This document shows positions 15,822-24,119 of a stretch of 34,561 bases of DNA, piece after piece. The notes under the pieces were generated by a model. That model saw only the letters and a program-made list of their open reading frames with translations. It searched no databases and had not been told where the DNA came from. The stretch is from a bacterium. Its GTDB lineage: Bacteria > Bacteroidota > Ignavibacteria > Kapaibacteriales > UBA7675. The stretch's first letter is position 1; every line of letters begins with the position of its first letter. The stretch is taken from assembly GCA_030430495.1 (NCBI GenBank), contig JAUIKM010000046.1, forward strand, positions 1 to 34,561, written 5' to 3'. The position numbers and the translations under genes are program-made.

Positions 15822-16675
15822 TAATCCTCCAGCAGCGTGGCCAGAACATCATGAGAATGCCGCACCGTTTGCAGGTCGCGGTAGATTTCCAGGGTAAATA
15901 TTTTGCCGCCCAGGTCGGCGCGCTCCAGCAGGCGGTACAGGTCGGAATCGCGTTCCAGCGGACCGTTGCTGTCCACCCTGCCGTCGTTGTCGCTGATGTG
16001 CACGTAGTCGGATTGCGGCAGCAGGAATTGCACTTCTTTCGCCAGATCCAGCCCCAGCGTCGCGCAGCTCACCTTCAGATGCGCCAGGTCCAGCAGCAGA
16101 TTAAAGTCCGCTTCGGCCCGCAGTTCTTCGAATCCGGACCGATCGGCTAAAAAGAAGGGATTTACTCCGCCGTAACTGGCCGCGTTCGGGGCCGAAAAGA
16201 CGTTGTTCTCAATGTAGAGTTCCACGTCCTCCGTTTCCGCATACACTTCCCCGACCGCCTGACAAAACCTTTTAAATCCCTCTTGTTTGTCAAAGAGGGA
16301 CATGCGATCAATCTTTTTGCCAATCTGGTGCAGCGGAATGTCGATCAAAAAGCCGGCGTGGAAGCCGTAGCGCCGCGCACCCAGCAGTTTTGACAGTTCG
16401 ACGGCGCGCCGCACCTGCGCGCGGCTGGCTTTAAACGTCTCGTCATCCAGCGAAGCCAGGTTCAGCACAAAGTGTTTAAGCGGCGGCGGAAAATAATTGT
16501 GGCACAGATATTCGAGTTGAAAGCGCTGTTTAAGGTCGAGCAGATCCTCCGGCAGCGCGTCGTACCACTCCGTCCCGCCGGACAGCTCGATATGGCGGAA
16601 ACCCGCCTCGGCCAGTTGCCTGACGGCATCGCGGATAGTGGCCGCGCGTACGCAGGAAGAGGAGATGTAGATCAT
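15821..16675 (-). CDS. Sugar phosphate isomerase/epimerase-like TIM barrel
   Basis: A 284-residue TIM-barrel protein of the xylose-isomerase-like/AP-endonuclease-2 family. Metal-binding-type residues appear in FHAGF, in YIENNVF (Glu) and in LLLDLAHLKVS and DYVHISDNDG (Asp/His). Members isomerise or epimerise sugars and inositols with a divalent metal. The start chosen is ATG at 16675, which overlaps the stop of the preceding gene as ATGA with GGAGG upstream; a longer frame to 16768 adds Arg-rich filler. It sits between the NeuD-like gene and the CBS/aminotransferase fusion, so it could replace the missing 2-epimerase step, but this is inference. Bases 16268-16291 contain a copy of the dispersed 24-bp word seen around tyrS. 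Confidence 0.8.
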   Translation of the reverse strand: MIYISSSCVRAATIRDAVRQLAEAGFRHIELSGGTEWYDALPEDLLDLKQRFQLEYLCHNYFPPPLKHFVLNLASLDDETFKASRAQVRRAVELSKLLGARRYGFHAGFLIDIPLHQIGKKIDRMSLFDKQEGFKRFCQAVGEVYAETEDVELYIENNVFSAPNAASYGGVNPFFLADRSGFEELRAEADFNLLLDLAHLKVSCATLGLDLAKEVQFLLPQSDYVHISDNDGRVDSNGPLERDSDLYRLLERADLGGKIFTLEIYRDLQTVRHSHDVLATLLED

Positions 16676-17283
16676 GAGCGCCTCCGCGCCGGCATGCCAG
16701 TGTAAACACCGGCTTCCGTGATATTGCGACTTACCACGGCCCCTGAACCGATGACCGCGTCGTCGCACACTTTAACGCCCGGATTGACAACTGCACCCGC
16801 GCCGACCAGAACGCGAGCGCCGATCTGCGTGCGACCGCAGAGCACCGCCCCAACCGCAACATGACTGTGCGCGCCAACCTGCGACTCGTGCTCGACAATG
16901 CTGCCGGAGTTGATGATACAATTGTCGCCTATTTCAACTTCACAGTTAACAAATGCCCGTGCAAAAACCTGCACGCCCGAGCCCAGCCGTACAAAGTTCT
17001 CAACCGTCGCATGCGGATGAATCAGAGGCCGTTCCAGCATTTGCGCCCGAAAACGATCAAAAAGCTGCTGCCGCCTGCGATTGTCGCCTACGGCCAGTGC
17101 AATGTCCGCATCCGCGGGAATATCGTCAGGTACACCCTGCACGGAAATGTTCTGGATAACTTCGTTTCCGTCGGCGTCCCAGGAATCATCGTAGATTCCA
17201 CGCGCGTCCAGGCCGCAGTGTCGCAGCAGTCCCAGCAGAGAACGCGCATGTCCGCCGGCGCCTATGACAACACATTCATTCAT
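16672..17283 (-). CDS. neuD: NeuD/PglD-type sugar O/N-acetyltransferase
   Basis: A 203-residue acetyltransferase of the NeuD/PglD/HpfF family. The N-terminal Rossmann-like part begins VVIGAGGHARSLLGLL. The C-terminal half is a left-handed beta-helix of hexapeptide repeats (about residues 95-190), with the likely catalytic histidine in IVEHES (H132). NeuD enzymes acetylate sialic-acid-type sugars, PglD a UDP-4-amino sugar; the adjacent neuB-like genes favour the first, while the aminotransferase leaves the second open. It overlaps both neighbours with ATGA junctions, so it is translationally coupled. Confidence 0.88.
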   Translation of the reverse strand: MNECVVIGAGGHARSLLGLLRHCGLDARGIYDDSWDADGNEVIQNISVQGVPDDIPADADIALAVGDNRRRQQLFDRFRAQMLERPLIHPHATVENFVRLGSGVQVFARAFVNCEVEIGDNCIINSGSIVEHESQVGAHSHVAVGAVLCGRTQIGARVLVGAGAVVNPGVKVCDDAVIGSGAVVSRNITEAGVYTGMPARRRS

Positions 17284-18329
17284 TGCAATTCGATTATTTC
17301 GTCGCGGGAAAAATCGCGTGGCGCTGCACGCCCGATTACTTCCCGGAAAAACAGAGGCGAGATTCCGCGGCCGCCCGTCCTTTTGGCGATCAGATCATCG
17401 GCCCGAAACGTTGCGCCTTTGCTGATCGGCCGCGTTGCAACGAGGCACTTTTGCAGAGAAGCGCGCGTACCCAACTCCGAGATTGTCGGTTTTTTGACGT
17501 GCGTCCCGAGATACTGCTCTATCGTCCGCACCTGGCGCACAAAGGCCTTGAGCTCTTGCGGATCAAGCGATGCGCGGTGATCCGGCCCTTCGGAATCTTT
17601 GTTTAAAGTAAAGTGTTTTTCGACAACGCAAGCGCCCATCGGCACTGCGTAGGGAGCCGCCCCGATACCGACGGAATGATCCGAATAACCAACCAGAATA
17701 TTAAAGTGCCGTTTAAACGTCTCGATGACGTTGAGGTTGGCCTCACTGTCCAGAATCGGGTAATTGGCCGTGCACTGCAACAGCACGACGTCTCTGTTGT
17801 ATTTCGATATTTCTTTCAACGCCATTTCAACTTCGCTCAAATAGCTCATGCCGGTCGAAAGAAAAATCGGCTTGCCTCTTTGGGCCAGTTTAATAAGAAA
17901 GGGCAGATTAGTCGTATCCGTAGATGCCACTTTGTAGGCATCCAGATCCAGCGCGTCAAGTTCATCCAGACTGACTTCGTCAAAAGGTGTAATCAGGAAT
18001 GTCAGGCCGGCGGTATCGCAGTGCTGTTTAAGTTCGCGGTACTGATCCTGAGCCAGTTCCAGCTTGCGCAGCATATCCGCCTGCGATTCCGCTTTGTCGG
18101 TCGTTTGCTGCTGATACCCCGCCTTGGCAACATCCTCCAGGATCAAATGCGCAGTGCGGAAAGCCTGAAACTTGACTGCGTCGGCGCCGGCTTCCGCCGC
18201 ACAATCGATCAGTCGTTTGGCCAGCTCCATGTCGCCGCCGTGGTTAACCCCCGCCTCGGCAATGATGTACACCGGATCACCGGCAGATATCGAGCGCAAT
18301 CCAAGTGGTATTCTGTGAGAAAACTGCAT
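17280..18329 (-). CDS. neuB: NeuB-family nonulosonic acid synthase (canonical copy)
   Basis: Condenses phosphoenolpyruvate with an N-acyl-mannosamine-type sugar to a nine-carbon keto acid. The 349-residue protein from ATG 18329 has the complete NeuB motif set: IIAEAGVNHGGD with E25, AVKFQAF with K53, AYKVAST, GYSDHSVG and VEKHFTL metal ligands, then a C-terminal antifreeze-like (SAF) domain from about residue 290. Start chosen where family homology begins; the frame is open to 18407 but those 26 residues look unrelated. Whether the substrate gives sialic, legionaminic or another acid cannot be told. It follows a second, divergent NeuB paralogue, separated by 77 bases. Confidence 0.93.
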   Translation of the reverse strand: MQFSHRIPLGLRSISAGDPVYIIAEAGVNHGGDMELAKRLIDCAAEAGADAVKFQAFRTAHLILEDVAKAGYQQQTTDKAESQADMLRKLELAQDQYRELKQHCDTAGLTFLITPFDEVSLDELDALDLDAYKVASTDTTNLPFLIKLAQRGKPIFLSTGMSYLSEVEMALKEISKYNRDVVLLQCTANYPILDSEANLNVIETFKRHFNILVGYSDHSVGIGAAPYAVPMGACVVEKHFTLNKDSEGPDHRASLDPQELKAFVRQVRTIEQYLGTHVKKPTISELGTRASLQKCLVATRPISKGATFRADDLIAKRTGGRGISPLFFREVIGRAAPRDFSRDEIIELQ

Positions 18330-18406
18330 GCGAGTTCCGTAAGTGACTGTTAATTGATCCCGACTACAATGCATTGGACTGAATGCGCGCCGCAGGCGCA
18401 CATGCA

Positions 18407-19453
18407 TCAGTCCTGCACGTCGCTCGTTGCGAGGTTGTCAAACTGTTTAATACTGCGCACGAGGGTTTTGCCTTCCAGTTCTGCAAAAGCACGCGGAGAG
18501 AGTCCGTTAACATCATTGCGGATAAAAAGGACGTCGTCGCGCTTGAGTACCGCACCGGCTTTCAGTTCACGCGCCGCCACGATGCTTTTTTTCTGGAAGG
18601 TCCGATAGCGCAAATCGCTCTCGTCGAAGGGCTTGACGCTTTTGTCGCCCAGCGCGGCGGCGCCGGTGTGCATGCGTTGCACGTAGGCGCTGAACTCTTC
18701 AGGCTGCAGGGCCGCCTGAAAGTCGGTCTTTGTCGTAGCACGATCCATGCAGATATGTTTCTCCAGAATCCCGGCGCCGACGCCCATGGCGAGCAGATCG
18801 GTCTGACCGGCGAATTCGAGTTCCGCATCGGTGTGATCCGCATACCCCACCGGCAGTCCGAACACGTCGCGCAGTAAATTCAGCTTGTTTATGTGCAGAT
18901 TGGCAATCACCGTCGGAAAGTTCTGCACACCGTACATCAGAACCACGTTCTTTGCCCCCTCTTCGGCAACTTCGCGCAGCGCGGCGGCGATCTCTTCCAT
19001 CGTCGAAGCGCCCGTTCCCAGCGTAAAAGGCACGCCCAGGTTAGCCGTGCCCTTCACCACGTCCGGGTTGGACAGGTCGGCAGAGTTAAGTTTAATCCCG
19101 TCGACGCCCAGTTGGCGCGCCAGGTCCACGCTGGGCGCATCATAGACACAGGCCCATACGTCTATCTCCCGCGCGCGCGCGTGATCGTAGAGTTGTTTCC
19201 ACTGTTCGTCGCTGAATTCGATTTCTTTCAGTAGACCGTGGACCGGATGACGCGGCGTGACCACATGGTCGGACCGAAAAAATTGCAGTTGCACGGCATC
19301 CGCTTTTGCGTCCGCCGCCGCATCGATTATCGCGCGCGCCTTGTCGAAATCGCCGTCGTGCGCACATGCCATTTCGGCAATGATATAGGGCCGCAAATAG
19401 GGCGCAATTTTCACAGCGCCGTTCACTTCAATGACCTGATTAAACACGTGCAT
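18407..19453 (-). CDS. NeuB-family synthase, divergent paralogue
   Basis: A 348-residue protein with the NeuB layout: TIM-barrel synthase part, then an SAF-like C-terminal domain (VAARELKAGAVLKRDDVLFIR). Several key positions differ from canonical NeuB: IIAEMACAHDGD replaces the usual E-x-G-x-N-H-x-G, and AVQLQFF has Q55 where the substrate-binding lysine of KFQ is expected. The two metal-type histidines are kept (GYADHTD, LEKHICM). It may use another sugar or partner with the canonical copy. ATG 19453 was chosen because AGGAG lies eight bases upstream. The gene lies between the DapA-like and canonical neuB genes on the same strand. Confidence 0.85.
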   Translation of the reverse strand: MHVFNQVIEVNGAVKIAPYLRPYIIAEMACAHDGDFDKARAIIDAAADAKADAVQLQFFRSDHVVTPRHPVHGLLKEIEFSDEQWKQLYDHARAREIDVWACVYDAPSVDLARQLGVDGIKLNSADLSNPDVVKGTANLGVPFTLGTGASTMEEIAAALREVAEEGAKNVVLMYGVQNFPTVIANLHINKLNLLRDVFGLPVGYADHTDAELEFAGQTDLLAMGVGAGILEKHICMDRATTKTDFQAALQPEEFSAYVQRMHTGAAALGDKSVKPFDESDLRYRTFQKKSIVAARELKAGAVLKRDDVLFIRNDVNGLSPRAFAELEGKTLVRSIKQFDNLATSDVQD

Positions 19454-19479
19454 TGTTAACACTCCTGCTTCAGCCTGGC

Positions 19480-20412
19480 TTACAACCAACCATTGTTTTG
19501 CATGACCGTTTTTAATTGCTCGCGCTGCTCAGGCAGAATGCGGCGCAGCGGCGGACGTTCGTAAGGCGGCATCAGGCCTTTCAGGTGCAACGCCTCCTTG
19601 AGTGAAATGTGCCATCCCATTGGGACAACTGCGCCGAAGTACGGCAATTCAGTATTGTACACAATTTCGTGTGCACCGCCGTAGTCGCCGGATATCATTT
19701 TGTTAAAGAAGTCCAGTTCAATCTCCGGCTGGAAGTTTCCGATTCCGCCCAGGAATGCGCGAGCGCCATTCCAGTGATCGCGCAGATAGCGGCTCATGCC
19801 TCCTCCCGCGCCGACAATCAATGCCCTCTCCGATGTAGCTTTAACGACCTGGTTGCCGTAGTTGATGTCCAGGCTCTCTTCTTTCATTCCGATAACATTG
19901 GGAATGTCGAGCAATCGCTGCAACAGAGGAATTGAATACTGCACCTGACCGCCGCCCTGTCCGTTGCGCATCGGCATTTCGTGCAGCATGATTGCAATGT
20001 CAACCGCCGAAGCAATTGCGTGAATAAATTCGTACAGTGTGTCGTCGCCGTAGTGACGCTCGGGATGATACACGAGCAGAATGTCCGCACCGTTCTCTTT
20101 GGCGTGCTGCGCAAACTGAATACACTGTCGGGTCGACCCTGTCATCGGCGTAGACACAATAGTTTTGGCCTTTCCGGCCGCAGCTTCGATGACGGTTTTG
20201 TTAATCTGCAGCATCTCTTCCGTTGTCAGCAGATTAAAGCGGCTGGTGCCCACAGTAGACATTACAGTCTGAATCCCGTTGTCCGCCAGAAAACGCACAT
20301 ATGTCGCCAGCGCGTTGTAATCGACGTCGAAGTCTGAATTAAAAGGCGTCGGCAGCGGGATCACAGGCCCGGTCACGGCCTGGCGCAAATCATCGTATTT
20401 AGTCTCACTCAT
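19480..20412 (-). CDS. DapA/NanA-family class I aldolase, divergent active site
   Basis: A 310-residue TIM-barrel protein of the dihydrodipicolinate synthase / N-acetylneuraminate lyase family, which makes or splits keto acids through a lysine Schiff base with pyruvate. The lysine is present (VIGMKEES, K177). The tyrosine motif YNxP is replaced by HEMP (H144), and the GTTGE loop is GTSRF (55-59). So proton shuttling and keto-acid carboxylate binding are probably altered and a new substrate is likely. Its ATG overlaps the stop of the CMP-sugar synthetase gene (ATGA). An aldolase inside a synthesis cluster that already has two NeuB enzymes is unusual. Confidence 0.83.
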   Translation of the reverse strand: MSETKYDDLRQAVTGPVIPLPTPFNSDFDVDYNALATYVRFLADNGIQTVMSTVGTSRFNLLTTEEMLQINKTVIEAAAGKAKTIVSTPMTGSTRQCIQFAQHAKENGADILLVYHPERHYGDDTLYEFIHAIASAVDIAIMLHEMPMRNGQGGGQVQYSIPLLQRLLDIPNVIGMKEESLDINYGNQVVKATSERALIVGAGGGMSRYLRDHWNGARAFLGGIGNFQPEIELDFFNKMISGDYGGAHEIVYNTELPYFGAVVPMGWHISLKEALHLKGLMPPYERPPLRRILPEQREQLKTVMQNNGWL

Positions 20413-21125
20413 TTGGATTGTTCCTGGTTTAGTAGTTGCGCCATCATTCCTTCGGCAATTTGGAACTGGTAGGGATAGTCGATGTCAAACGAACGTTCGG
20501 GCGGCATGACGTACGCCAGCATTTTTTCCTGGAAGAACGTCGAGCGCTCGAGAAACTTCGCCACATCGCCGATGTAAATCGAACCATTGGGATGCAGCAA
20601 CGTGCGAATATCCTGACTGCGGGTTGTCATTCCGTATGCGCCGGGGTCAACCATCGTCACATGCGGATCGTCGCCGGAGCCCGGCTCCATCGCGAGTTGC
20701 GGCGGAAAATCGTATTCAACAACTCCGAGCAGAAACGGTTCATCCGGATGTTCATTAAACAACTGCACCGCACTGCGAATATCGTGCGCGGTACGAAACG
20801 GACAGGTTGGCAGCAGGGCGGCGACGTTCTGATACGTGCCGCTGTTTTCCGGCCGTTGCAGAAACTCCTCTACAACCTCGACCATCCGTACTCTGTCGCC
20901 GCACAGATGCTCGGGCCGATGGTCCACCTCAATGCCTTCCGACTTTGCCAGCTCCGCTATCTCGGCATCTTCGGTCGAAACAACGATTCTGTCAAACACA
21001 TCGGCTTCGCGCGCAGAACGGAGGGAATACGCCAGAAGGGGAACGCCCGCCAGGGGGAGCACATTCTTGCGCGGAATCCTCTTTGAACCGCCGCGAGCGG
21101 GAATAATACAGACTGTTGAATTCAT
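20409..21125 (-). CDS. neuA: CMP-nonulosonic acid cytidylyltransferase (NeuA/PseF type)
   Basis: Activates a nine-carbon (or Kdo-like) keto acid with CTP to its CMP-sugar. The 238-residue protein opens with CIIPARGGSKRIPRKNV, the CTP-binding loop of this family (R11, K15, K20), followed by LLPTCPFR, NGSIYI and FDIDYPYQFQIAE, all typical of the PseF/NeuA branch. Single-domain length, with no C-terminal hydrolase extension. The ATG at 21125 is preferred to 21140 because the motif then begins at the usual distance. It is first in the nonulosonate-like block and coupled to the DapA-like gene. The specific acid is not determined. Confidence 0.9.
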   Translation of the reverse strand: MNSTVCIIPARGGSKRIPRKNVLPLAGVPLLAYSLRSAREADVFDRIVVSTEDAEIAELAKSEGIEVDHRPEHLCGDRVRMVEVVEEFLQRPENSGTYQNVAALLPTCPFRTAHDIRSAVQLFNEHPDEPFLLGVVEYDFPPQLAMEPGSGDDPHVTMVDPGAYGMTTRSQDIRTLLHPNGSIYIGDVAKFLERSTFFQEKMLAYVMPPERSFDIDYPYQFQIAEGMMAQLLNQEQSK

Positions 21126-21196
21126 AACTTGAACCTTCAATGTTCGCGGGAGCTCCCAGGAATGACGGCCACGCTGAAAAGCGGAAACTCATGTCG

Positions 21197-22162
21197 TCAT
21201 TTGCTGTCGGCCTGTCCTTCACGAATGTATCCATAACGCTCAAGGCCAAGCCCCGCCAGATTGTTCAGTTGAGCATTTGATTCCGAATAGTACTCACTGA
21301 ATTCAGCCAGCAGTTCATCAAGTTCAGGGCCGTTAAACGCTCGAACTTCACTCTTCTCATTCCTGGAGCGTTTCCCCTGCGGCGGTCGCGTCATGAATCG
21401 CTCTATTTCCGCCGCGCCGGGATTTAACCCCAGAAAGTTAAAATAGCGCTGAAACTCCTGCGCACCGTCTTCAAACAGTCGCTCAAAGACCAGCACAAAT
21501 ACTCTGTCCGCACCAAATCGCTCGGCGTACATGTTGTAGACGCGCAGGAAGTTGTAGTGCTCCAGAAAGATCGCCTTGCCGCCGCGCTGTTCACACAGGC
21601 AGCGGATGCGGCCGTGCTGACAGGCCGGATAGTTGCAGAACAGCGAGCCCTCGCGGTCCAGCACGTCCGCCAGTTTGTACTGCCAGCGTTTAATGTGGAA
21701 GTCGTGTGTGTAACGCGACAGAATCAGCTCGGGCTGACGACGGATCGAAATCACGATCTTCACGTCCAGGCCATCGGCCAGATCCTGAATGCGGTCCGCT
21801 ACCATCTCTTCCAGATAGGGCTTGCACAAACCTTCATGCGAGATCACATTCAACTTGTCGGCCTGCACGACCGCATCAAGTGTTGTTCGGATTTCGTCGC
21901 GATTGTATTCACCGTCGGCCGCATAACCAATTTCCTGTATCCACTGACTGTGCGGCGTCGGCGATTTAATAAGCTTCGTGACCGGCGCGGGTTTCCACGG
22001 CAAACGATGCAACACGCGGTTAAACAACTTTTCGAACCGGCTCTTTTTGTAGTAAGAGCGGCCGAGGTAGTTGACGCCGTCGAGTTCCGGATACACGCCG
22101 CGTTGCAGCCAGGATGTAGCTGTTTTAGGGTATCCGATATGAAAAACGATGCGTTGTTGCAT
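21197..22162 (-). CDS. Sulfotransferase family protein
   Basis: A 321-residue P-loop sulfotransferase. The phosphosulfate loop is FHIGYPKTATSWLQ (residues 7-20), the form typical of carbohydrate sulfotransferases, and the 3'-phosphate motif is VISIRRQPELILSRY (137-151; R141/R142, S149). Between them lie four closely spaced cysteines (CNYPACQHGRIRCLC), perhaps a metal-binding insert, which is uncommon in the family. It is on the same strand as the CMP-sugar module, 71 bases upstream of it. Sulfation of the surface glycan is inferred. Confidence 0.82.
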   Translation of the reverse strand: MQQRIVFHIGYPKTATSWLQRGVYPELDGVNYLGRSYYKKSRFEKLFNRVLHRLPWKPAPVTKLIKSPTPHSQWIQEIGYAADGEYNRDEIRTTLDAVVQADKLNVISHEGLCKPYLEEMVADRIQDLADGLDVKIVISIRRQPELILSRYTHDFHIKRWQYKLADVLDREGSLFCNYPACQHGRIRCLCEQRGGKAIFLEHYNFLRVYNMYAERFGADRVFVLVFERLFEDGAQEFQRYFNFLGLNPGAAEIERFMTRPPQGKRSRNEKSEVRAFNGPELDELLAEFSEYYSESNAQLNNLAGLGLERYGYIREGQADSK

Positions 22163-22209
22163 GATGGTTTGCCGGCGTCAGGTCGGTTTGAAGTGCTCGC
22201 GGATTGCCG

Positions 22210-23019
22210 TTAAACAGATTGTTCGTTCCAGATGCGTTTGGCCGGCACCTTGCCTGAGAAACGCGCGGGGTTCAGAGGCGATTCGTGCCACCACTGCTGC
22301 GTAAACGGCTTGGGTTTATACACCGGCATCGGGTCGGTGTGGCTGTGGCCGCGCATCACCATGCGCTCGCGGCCCGGCCGCACAACGCCGCCGCGATGGT
22401 AACCATCGGTATCAAAAATAATCATTGTACCGGCCGGACCTTCAATCGGTATCGCCTGGTCAATCATTTTCTGCTCCGTCGTGCGGTTGTCGATTGTCTC
22501 CATCCGCCCGCCGTAACGCAAATGTTCATTGGCCAGTTTGCGACCAATCAAATGCGATCTGGGAATAAACTGGAATGCCCCGCTCTCTTCTGTCGTGTCG
22601 AGCAGATAGAGAAAAAACTTCAGCGAGAGAATCTTGTCAAAGTGCAATGGATTAATCGGTTCGGGATTCGGCTTGTCGTGCGTAATATAGATGTCGTTGT
22701 TAACAAGATTCGGCTTGCCGAGGTATTGGTCGGTCAGCAACTTCATCATGTCGTCGTCAAAGGTACGTGCAAATACCGGAAACTTGCTCGTATCAATTCC
22801 TTCGCGGTGGACCGACAGCGCGCGGCCGTGCTCGTAGTTTATAGTCCTTATCCAGCCGACGGACTGCTTGAACAATTCTTCAAATTCTTCGCGCAGGGCG
22901 GCGATATCCTCGGCAGGGATAAAATTGGGAATGTGAACCATGCCGTGCTCGCGCAGAACTGCCAGCGTTTTATCGATGCCCGCATCGCGCGACAGTGTAA
23001 ATTCATATTCAGTTCGCAT
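22210..23019 (-). CDS. Phytanoyl-CoA dioxygenase (PhyH) family Fe(II)/2-oxoglutarate oxygenase
   Basis: A 269-residue double-stranded beta-helix oxygenase. The iron triad is visible as HFD (H126, D128) and the distal histidine in DTDGYHRGG (H208), followed by RPGRERM with the arginine that should bind 2-oxoglutarate. PhyH relatives hydroxylate or epimerise small molecules and secondary metabolites; here a sugar or sugar-lipid is likely from context, but the substrate is unknown. GGAG lies seven bases before the ATG at 23019. It stands between a sulfotransferase and a glycosyltransferase in the large minus run. Confidence 0.83.
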   Translation of the reverse strand: MRTEYEFTLSRDAGIDKTLAVLREHGMVHIPNFIPAEDIAALREEFEELFKQSVGWIRTINYEHGRALSVHREGIDTSKFPVFARTFDDDMMKLLTDQYLGKPNLVNNDIYITHDKPNPEPINPLHFDKILSLKFFLYLLDTTEESGAFQFIPRSHLIGRKLANEHLRYGGRMETIDNRTTEQKMIDQAIPIEGPAGTMIIFDTDGYHRGGVVRPGRERMVMRGHSHTDPMPVYKPKPFTQQWWHESPLNPARFSGKVPAKRIWNEQSV

Positions 23020-23078
23020 TGTTCAACTCCAAAAAAGTCGGTTAAAATGATGAACTGTCAGATGTGAAACATTGCAAT

Positions 23079-24119
23079 TCACTTTGATGAATGAGAAACG
23101 TCATACGATCGGATAAATGATTCAATGCGTTCGAGTTCGCTGCGGCCGGCCTCGTCGTGATACGGAAATCCCGGCGTATTAAGGCTTTCACGGATTTCCT
23201 TGCGACGTTTGAGCTGGTCGACTTTAATGCTGATCTTGCGCGCCACTTTGTGCAGCGCCCCGCCTGCCAGCCCGCTGTTGGCCAGTCGCGGAGCACGCCG
23301 GTTATACCAGGCGCGCATCAACTCCACTGTCTCGTCAACATGCCCGCGTGCCTGGCCGTACGCAATGTTGTCTTTGTCGGCAATATATCGGCTTGAAACA
23401 TCGCGGAATGCCTCAATTTCCTTTGCATACTCGGGATCGTCAATGAACTCGGAAAACCTGCGCGTCGTAGACGAGCCGCTGCCGGGTATAAACTCACGTG
23501 CCGAATAAAACACGGGCAGCACCCTGTGTTTCCCGTGAATCACCGTGAGCATCGCGTCCAGCTTCGGGAAAAAGTTGACATTGCTCAGACCATTGTCAAC
23601 CGCTTCGCGATAGCCGTCGAGGTATGTTTCCGTTTTGCGAATTGCATAGTAGATCGCCACGTTATTTGCAAAGTGTTGTTTAACTCTCTGCGCGGCGGTC
23701 GCACCGTTGACATCCCGATCAACAGCATGCAGATACATCGGGCTGTATTCTATATCGGACTGCTCCGGTCTGAACTGAATGATATGCCCCTGAGCGGCAG
23801 CATAGTCCGGATTGTCCCTCAAAAATGCCAGGCAGGTTCGGAGCCCCGATAAAGTGATAAAATCGTCATCGGCGCACATGACTGTGTACGGCGTTGTCAC
23901 TTTCGAAAGAACGTCGGCTACCTTTTGCGGCAGGCCGACCTTTGGATAATGAAAGTATCGAAGGTCGGCATATTCACCTGCCTGAGTGAACGGATTGTCC
24001 GAAGAGTCCGCCACCAGGGTCGTGAGACCGGAATCGCGAAAATAGTCGAGCAAACGCTTGAGGTACCCATGCCGAAAGTGCGTGGGTATCACGAGCGTAA
24101 GATCGTCGAGTCGCGTCAT
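23079..24119 (-). CDS. Glycosyltransferase, GT2-like (TIGR00180 type)
   Basis: A 346-residue GT-A transferase. It begins LTLVIPTHFRHGYLKRLLDYF, as in TIGR00180-type glycosyltransferases, and carries the metal/nucleotide-binding DDD motif at residues 84-86 (MCADDDF). The C-terminal part is helical and basic. The ATG overlaps the preceding stop as ATGA with GGAGG five bases upstream, so it is tightly coupled to the CmcI-type methyltransferase gene. Donor and acceptor are unknown. Confidence 0.83.
   Translation of the reverse strand: MTRLDDLTLVIPTHFRHGYLKRLLDYFRDSGLTTLVADSSDNPFTQAGEYADLRYFHYPKVGLPQKVADVLSKVTTPYTVMCADDDFITLSGLRTCLAFLRDNPDYAAAQGHIIQFRPEQSDIEYSPMYLHAVDRDVNGATAAQRVKQHFANNVAIYYAIRKTETYLDGYREAVDNGLSNVNFFPKLDAMLTVIHGKHRVLPVFYSAREFIPGSGSSTTRRFSEFIDDPEYAKEIEAFRDVSSRYIADKDNIAYGQARGHVDETVELMRAWYNRRAPRLANSGLAGGALHKVARKISIKVDQLKRRKEIRESLNTPGFPYHDEAGRSELERIESFIRSYDVSHSSK

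Noticed and set aside
14469-15824. Long plus-strand open frame (about 450 codons) opposite the CBS/aminotransferase gene
   Set aside because: Low-complexity His/Arg/Val-rich product with no motif, exactly antisense to a gene with full family motifs; a normal by-product of GC-rich codon use.
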